From assembly GCA_003552425.1 (NCBI GenBank), contig PUMC01000003.1, positions 1 through 6,475 on the forward strand: DNA of 6,475 bases. The letters are read 5' to 3'. The notes beneath the pieces were generated by a model. The model was not told the origin of the DNA, searched no databases, and saw nothing but the letters and a program-made list of their open reading frames with translations. The DNA is from Candidatus Acetothermia bacterium (lineage in GTDB: Bacteria > Bipolaricaulota > Bipolaricaulia > Bipolaricaulales > Bipolaricaulaceae). The number at the start of each line of letters is the position of its first letter. Position 1 is the stretch's first letter. The position numbers and the translations under genes are program-made. Below are positions 4,375 to 6,475 of the stretch, one piece after another.

Positions 4375-6240
4375 GGTGATTTCACAGCCACCATCGCCAC
4401 AGGCAACTTCACCGGCAAGATCAGTGTTATCGACAGCTTCATGAACCTTGGTCAGGTCCACACTCGACAGAGATTTCTCCAGGCGATTGAACTCTTCCTC
4501 GGAGATATCTTCGAAGGGAGCTTGTTCATATGAACCACCCATGTAAGGAAGAACAGCAATGCCGTTATACTCATGACGTTTCTCCCACATCCAGGTGCCA
4601 ACATAGAGCCACTCATGATCCTTCACCGAGATGGTGCAGGAGACGTTATGAGCGTTCTTCCCATTACGGTGACCAGGACGGACCCACTCACGGTTGAACC
4701 GGGAGACTCGGTCGAGCAGATCGAAGGGGGATTCAGTACGGATGATGGAACCTTCCGGAGCCTTCTGGGGTACCGAGATGACAGCCATGGTATCCGGACG
4801 GAAGCTCTCGTCTTCAACTAGCTCAGGGTGGTTCTGAACGAGGTACGGATAGATCGGCTCATTCTTACCGATACGCATCCGGCGGATGTAGTGGTCGTTG
4901 TGCCACGCATGGATTCCCGAAGATGATCCAAGCACAAGAGAGCTAGTCCCGCTCGGCTTGACCGTGGTAGTACGAGCAGCACGGTTGATGCCGATGAGCT
5001 TGGCGACACGGGCGTTCTCCTTCTTGACTTCCTCAGCAGCTTCTTCCAGATCCAGATCGAGGACAGAACCAGACGCAATGCCGGTCATGCCGACACCAAT
5101 CAGAGCATCCTCTTCGGTGGTCGCTTTCCACAGCGGGTTCAGGTAGTGGAAGTCTGTGTAGCCAGCCTGGAGAGTACCGATGAAGGCACCGGCTCGGGCT
5201 CGCTCATTGAGGGCTTCCTGTCCTTCGATGTCAGTCGCATTGATCTCGGTCAGGTTGCAGAACTGATAGGGCTTGAGGGCGATCTCGCAACAGGGATTGG
5301 TTCCCCAGTCGACATCATTGGTCCAGTAAACCCCAGGCTCACCGGCACCAGAGTCCTCGACGTACTGCCAGAGTTCCTTGAATTCTGCCTCGGTGATCTC
5401 GCCACGCGGAAGGATCGCTGAGTTATTCGCTCGGCCACGCTGGGGATTGTCGATGTACCACTCGCCAGTCTTACAGGTCAGCATGTCCTCATCGTCACGG
5501 TCGAACAGGCAGATCAGGGCAGCACGACGGATACCACCAGCCAGTACAGCGTCAGCGATGAGACACTGGATATCGTGGACCTCGATGGGCTTGAGCTTGG
5601 TGCCCTTGCCACGCGAACGCAGAGCCTTCTGGAGGACAGCCTCGACATTGTCCAGACACTCGATCAGCGGGCCTGGGCCGGGAGCCTTACCGCCGGAGGT
5701 GATCAGCTCGGCACCCTTGGGACGGATGTCAGAGAAGTCGAACCGGGGACGCGGCTTACCATCGAAGTAGGACTCGACCAATACCTTGACGGCATCTGCC
5801 CAGCCTTCAATGGAGTCACCCACCAGGAACCTACGCTCACACCAGTCGGTGCCACTCAGGGGCGGCAGTTGGTCCACGTGACGGCGTTGGACTGAGTACC
5901 CCATACCAGTGCCCCCAAGCAGGAGGAACATCGTCTCAGCGAAGATGCTGGGCTTCTCGGTAGGGGCATAGGCACAGTTGAAGATACGGCTGGGTGCCTT
6001 GAAGATCGGAGTACCACCGAATTGCATGGAACGCATCGAAGGGAGAACCTTCTTGGTCCGCACGAAGTTGTAGTAGACGGTGGTGATCTCATCGGCGAGC
6101 TTCGGGTACTGCTTGATGTGCATGAAGAGGTTGCGAGTGGTGATCTCCTCGAAGGTCTCCCGGCGTTCCTCTTCATGATTGTGCTTGGCGTACTTCGAGA
6201 ATACGGTGATATCAGATAGGATCTGGGTTGACTTGTGCAT
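4372..6240 (-). CDS. nrdJ: Adenosylcobalamin-dependent (class II, monomeric RTPR-type) ribonucleotide reductase
   Basis: A complete 622-aa enzyme that reduces ribonucleotides to deoxyribonucleotides for phage DNA synthesis, using a coenzyme B12 radical. It starts at an ATG behind AAGGAG (4-nt spacing) overlapping the mazG stop. Landmarks shared with Lactobacillus RTPR are: PSMRSMQFGG (67-76); FNC with redox Cys89; FDFSDIRPKGAE (167-178); the active site NPCCE (315-319), where Cys317 should be the thiyl-radical residue and Glu319 the general acid/base; Cys328 in QFCNL, the partner of Cys89, 11 residues after Cys317 as in RTPR; TTVKPSGT (425-432); PYMGGSYEQAP (565-575); and a C-terminal shuttle pair Cys614/Cys619 in CGDGGCEIT. 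There is no ATP cone, no class I beta-subunit gene next to it in the window, and no intein or intron. It is clearly shorter than the roughly 740-aa Lactobacillus enzyme, with much of the deficit between Cys89 and the DIRP motif. The residue after the radical Cys is Cys rather than the commoner Gly. The gene is intact, and B12 must come from the host. Confidence 0.95.
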   Translation of the reverse strand: MHKSTQILSDITVFSKYAKHNHEEERRETFEEITTRNLFMHIKQYPKLADEITTVYYNFVRTKKVLPSMRSMQFGGTPIFKAPSRIFNCAYAPTEKPSIFAETMFLLLGGTGMGYSVQRRHVDQLPPLSGTDWCERRFLVGDSIEGWADAVKVLVESYFDGKPRPRFDFSDIRPKGAELITSGGKAPGPGPLIECLDNVEAVLQKALRSRGKGTKLKPIEVHDIQCLIADAVLAGGIRRAALICLFDRDDEDMLTCKTGEWYIDNPQRGRANNSAILPRGEITEAEFKELWQYVEDSGAGEPGVYWTNDVDWGTNPCCEIALKPYQFCNLTEINATDIEGQEALNERARAGAFIGTLQAGYTDFHYLNPLWKATTEEDALIGVGMTGIASGSVLDLDLEEAAEEVKKENARVAKLIGINRAARTTTVKPSGTSSLVLGSSSGIHAWHNDHYIRRMRIGKNEPIYPYLVQNHPELVEDESFRPDTMAVISVPQKAPEGSIIRTESPFDLLDRVSRFNREWVRPGHRNGKNAHNVSCTISVKDHEWLYVGTWMWEKRHEYNGIAVLPYMGGSYEQAPFEDISEEEFNRLEKSLSSVDLTKVHEAVDNTDLAGEVACGDGGCEIT

Positions 6241-6248
6241 GACGCTCC

Positions 6249-6475
6249 TTAGTTGTCCTTGACGAACTGACCATCGATGGTCTTGCCCGTCCGTTTGCTG
6301 ATCTTGTCATATGCCTGTTGGAGGCAGCCAGAGAGGGACAGTCCGTGGTAGTGGGCCTGGATCACCAGCGTCACCAGGACGTCACCCAGCTCGCCCTTGA
6401 TGGCTTCACGATTGCCACCCTTCTCGGCGTAGTGGTGGTAGACCGCCTCGGTCAGCTCCGCGACTTCTTCATGGA
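6249..6475 (-). CDS. mazG: MazG-like nucleotide pyrophosphohydrolase (C-terminal part, 5' end outside window)
   Basis: The last 74 codons of a gene whose start lies beyond position 6475; the reading frame enters at 6473 and ends in TAA. The visible peptide starts HEEVAEL and contains KGELGDVLVTL, which together give the all-alpha NTP pyrophosphatase signature EExxE ... ExxD. The metal-binding acidic residues are at visible positions 2, 3, 6, 28 and 31. The rest (CLQQAYDKISKRTGKTIDGQF) is the usual closing helix and tail of small phage MazG-like proteins. Family members hydrolyse (d)NTPs to monophosphates and PPi; in phages they are proposed to clean nucleotide pools or alter host alarmone signalling, and the substrate here is unknown. 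The gene sits 8 nt upstream of the ribonucleotide reductase, whose Shine-Dalgarno overlaps this gene's stop codon, so the two are almost certainly co-transcribed. The family call is firm. The physiological role is inference. Confidence 0.85.
   Translation of the reverse strand, partial: HEEVAELTEAVYHHYAEKGGNREAIKGELGDVLVTLVIQAHYHGLSLSGCLQQAYDKISKRTGKTIDGQFVKDN

Noticed and set aside
5378..5770. 130-aa plus-strand open frame opposite the ribonucleotide reductase
   Set aside because: It lies wholly within the conserved catalytic part of the reductase on the other strand and is low-complexity (Arg/Ser/Pro rich).
1..6475. tRNA genes, CRISPR arrays, insertion sequences or attachment sites
   Set aside because: I looked on both strands and saw no cloverleaf, regularly spaced repeats, transposase motifs or integrase-associated sites.

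Overview
The window is part of a tailed-bacteriophage genome, most likely a short-tailed (podovirus) phage with T7-type morphogenesis genes. Three things point this way: a T7 gp8-type head-tail connector (portal), a scaffolding protein downstream of it, and tightly packed, often overlapping genes that are all on the minus strand. Base composition is moderately GC-rich. A B12-dependent ribonucleotide reductase next to a MazG-type enzyme, plus a three-TM 'gene-transfer-release' type holin, is a combination I associate with marine podoviruses such as the cobalamin-RNR 'cobavirus'-like phages of Roseobacter-group bacteria. That affiliation is inference and cannot be proven from this window.

In transcription order (high to low coordinates) the layout is as follows. 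(1) Nucleotide-metabolism end: the C-terminal part of a MazG-like nucleotide pyrophosphohydrolase (6249-6475, cut by the window edge), then a complete monomeric-type class II ribonucleotide reductase (4372-6240). (2) The only real gap, about 80 nt (4292-4371). It holds a potential three-way-junction RNA closed by an 8-bp stem that starts at the reductase stop codon. The same stretch contains a Shine-Dalgarno followed by AUG-UAA, and next to it is a perfect 13-nt palindrome. (3) Three small or unknown genes before the portal: a 69-aa protein with a TTG start (4082-4291), an 81-aa proline-rich protein (3834-4079) and a 203-aa Gly/Asn-rich protein (3223-3834). (4) Head assembly: portal (1646-3208), a 51-aa basic protein overlapping its end (1498-1653), and scaffold (640-1467). 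(5) A holin (163-630) sits directly after the scaffold, where T7 has its major capsid gene. It is followed by the start of an unidentified gene (1-166), joined by an ATGA overlap.

The module reads as a middle-to-late switch: dNTP supply (MazG, RNR), then a structured intercistronic element, then virion assembly and lysis. Coupling is tight from the gap onward. Stop codons are embedded in Shine-Dalgarno sequences (TAAGGAG), stops and starts overlap (TAATG, ATGA), and only one intergenic space exceeds 30 nt. No tRNA, IS element, CRISPR array or integration site was seen. Long plus-strand ORFs are antisense shadows.

The observations I rate highest are the structured gap with its start-stop codon pair, the C-terminal motif shared by the two unknown pre-portal proteins, the holin in the expected capsid position, and the shortened effector/dimer-mimic region of the reductase.
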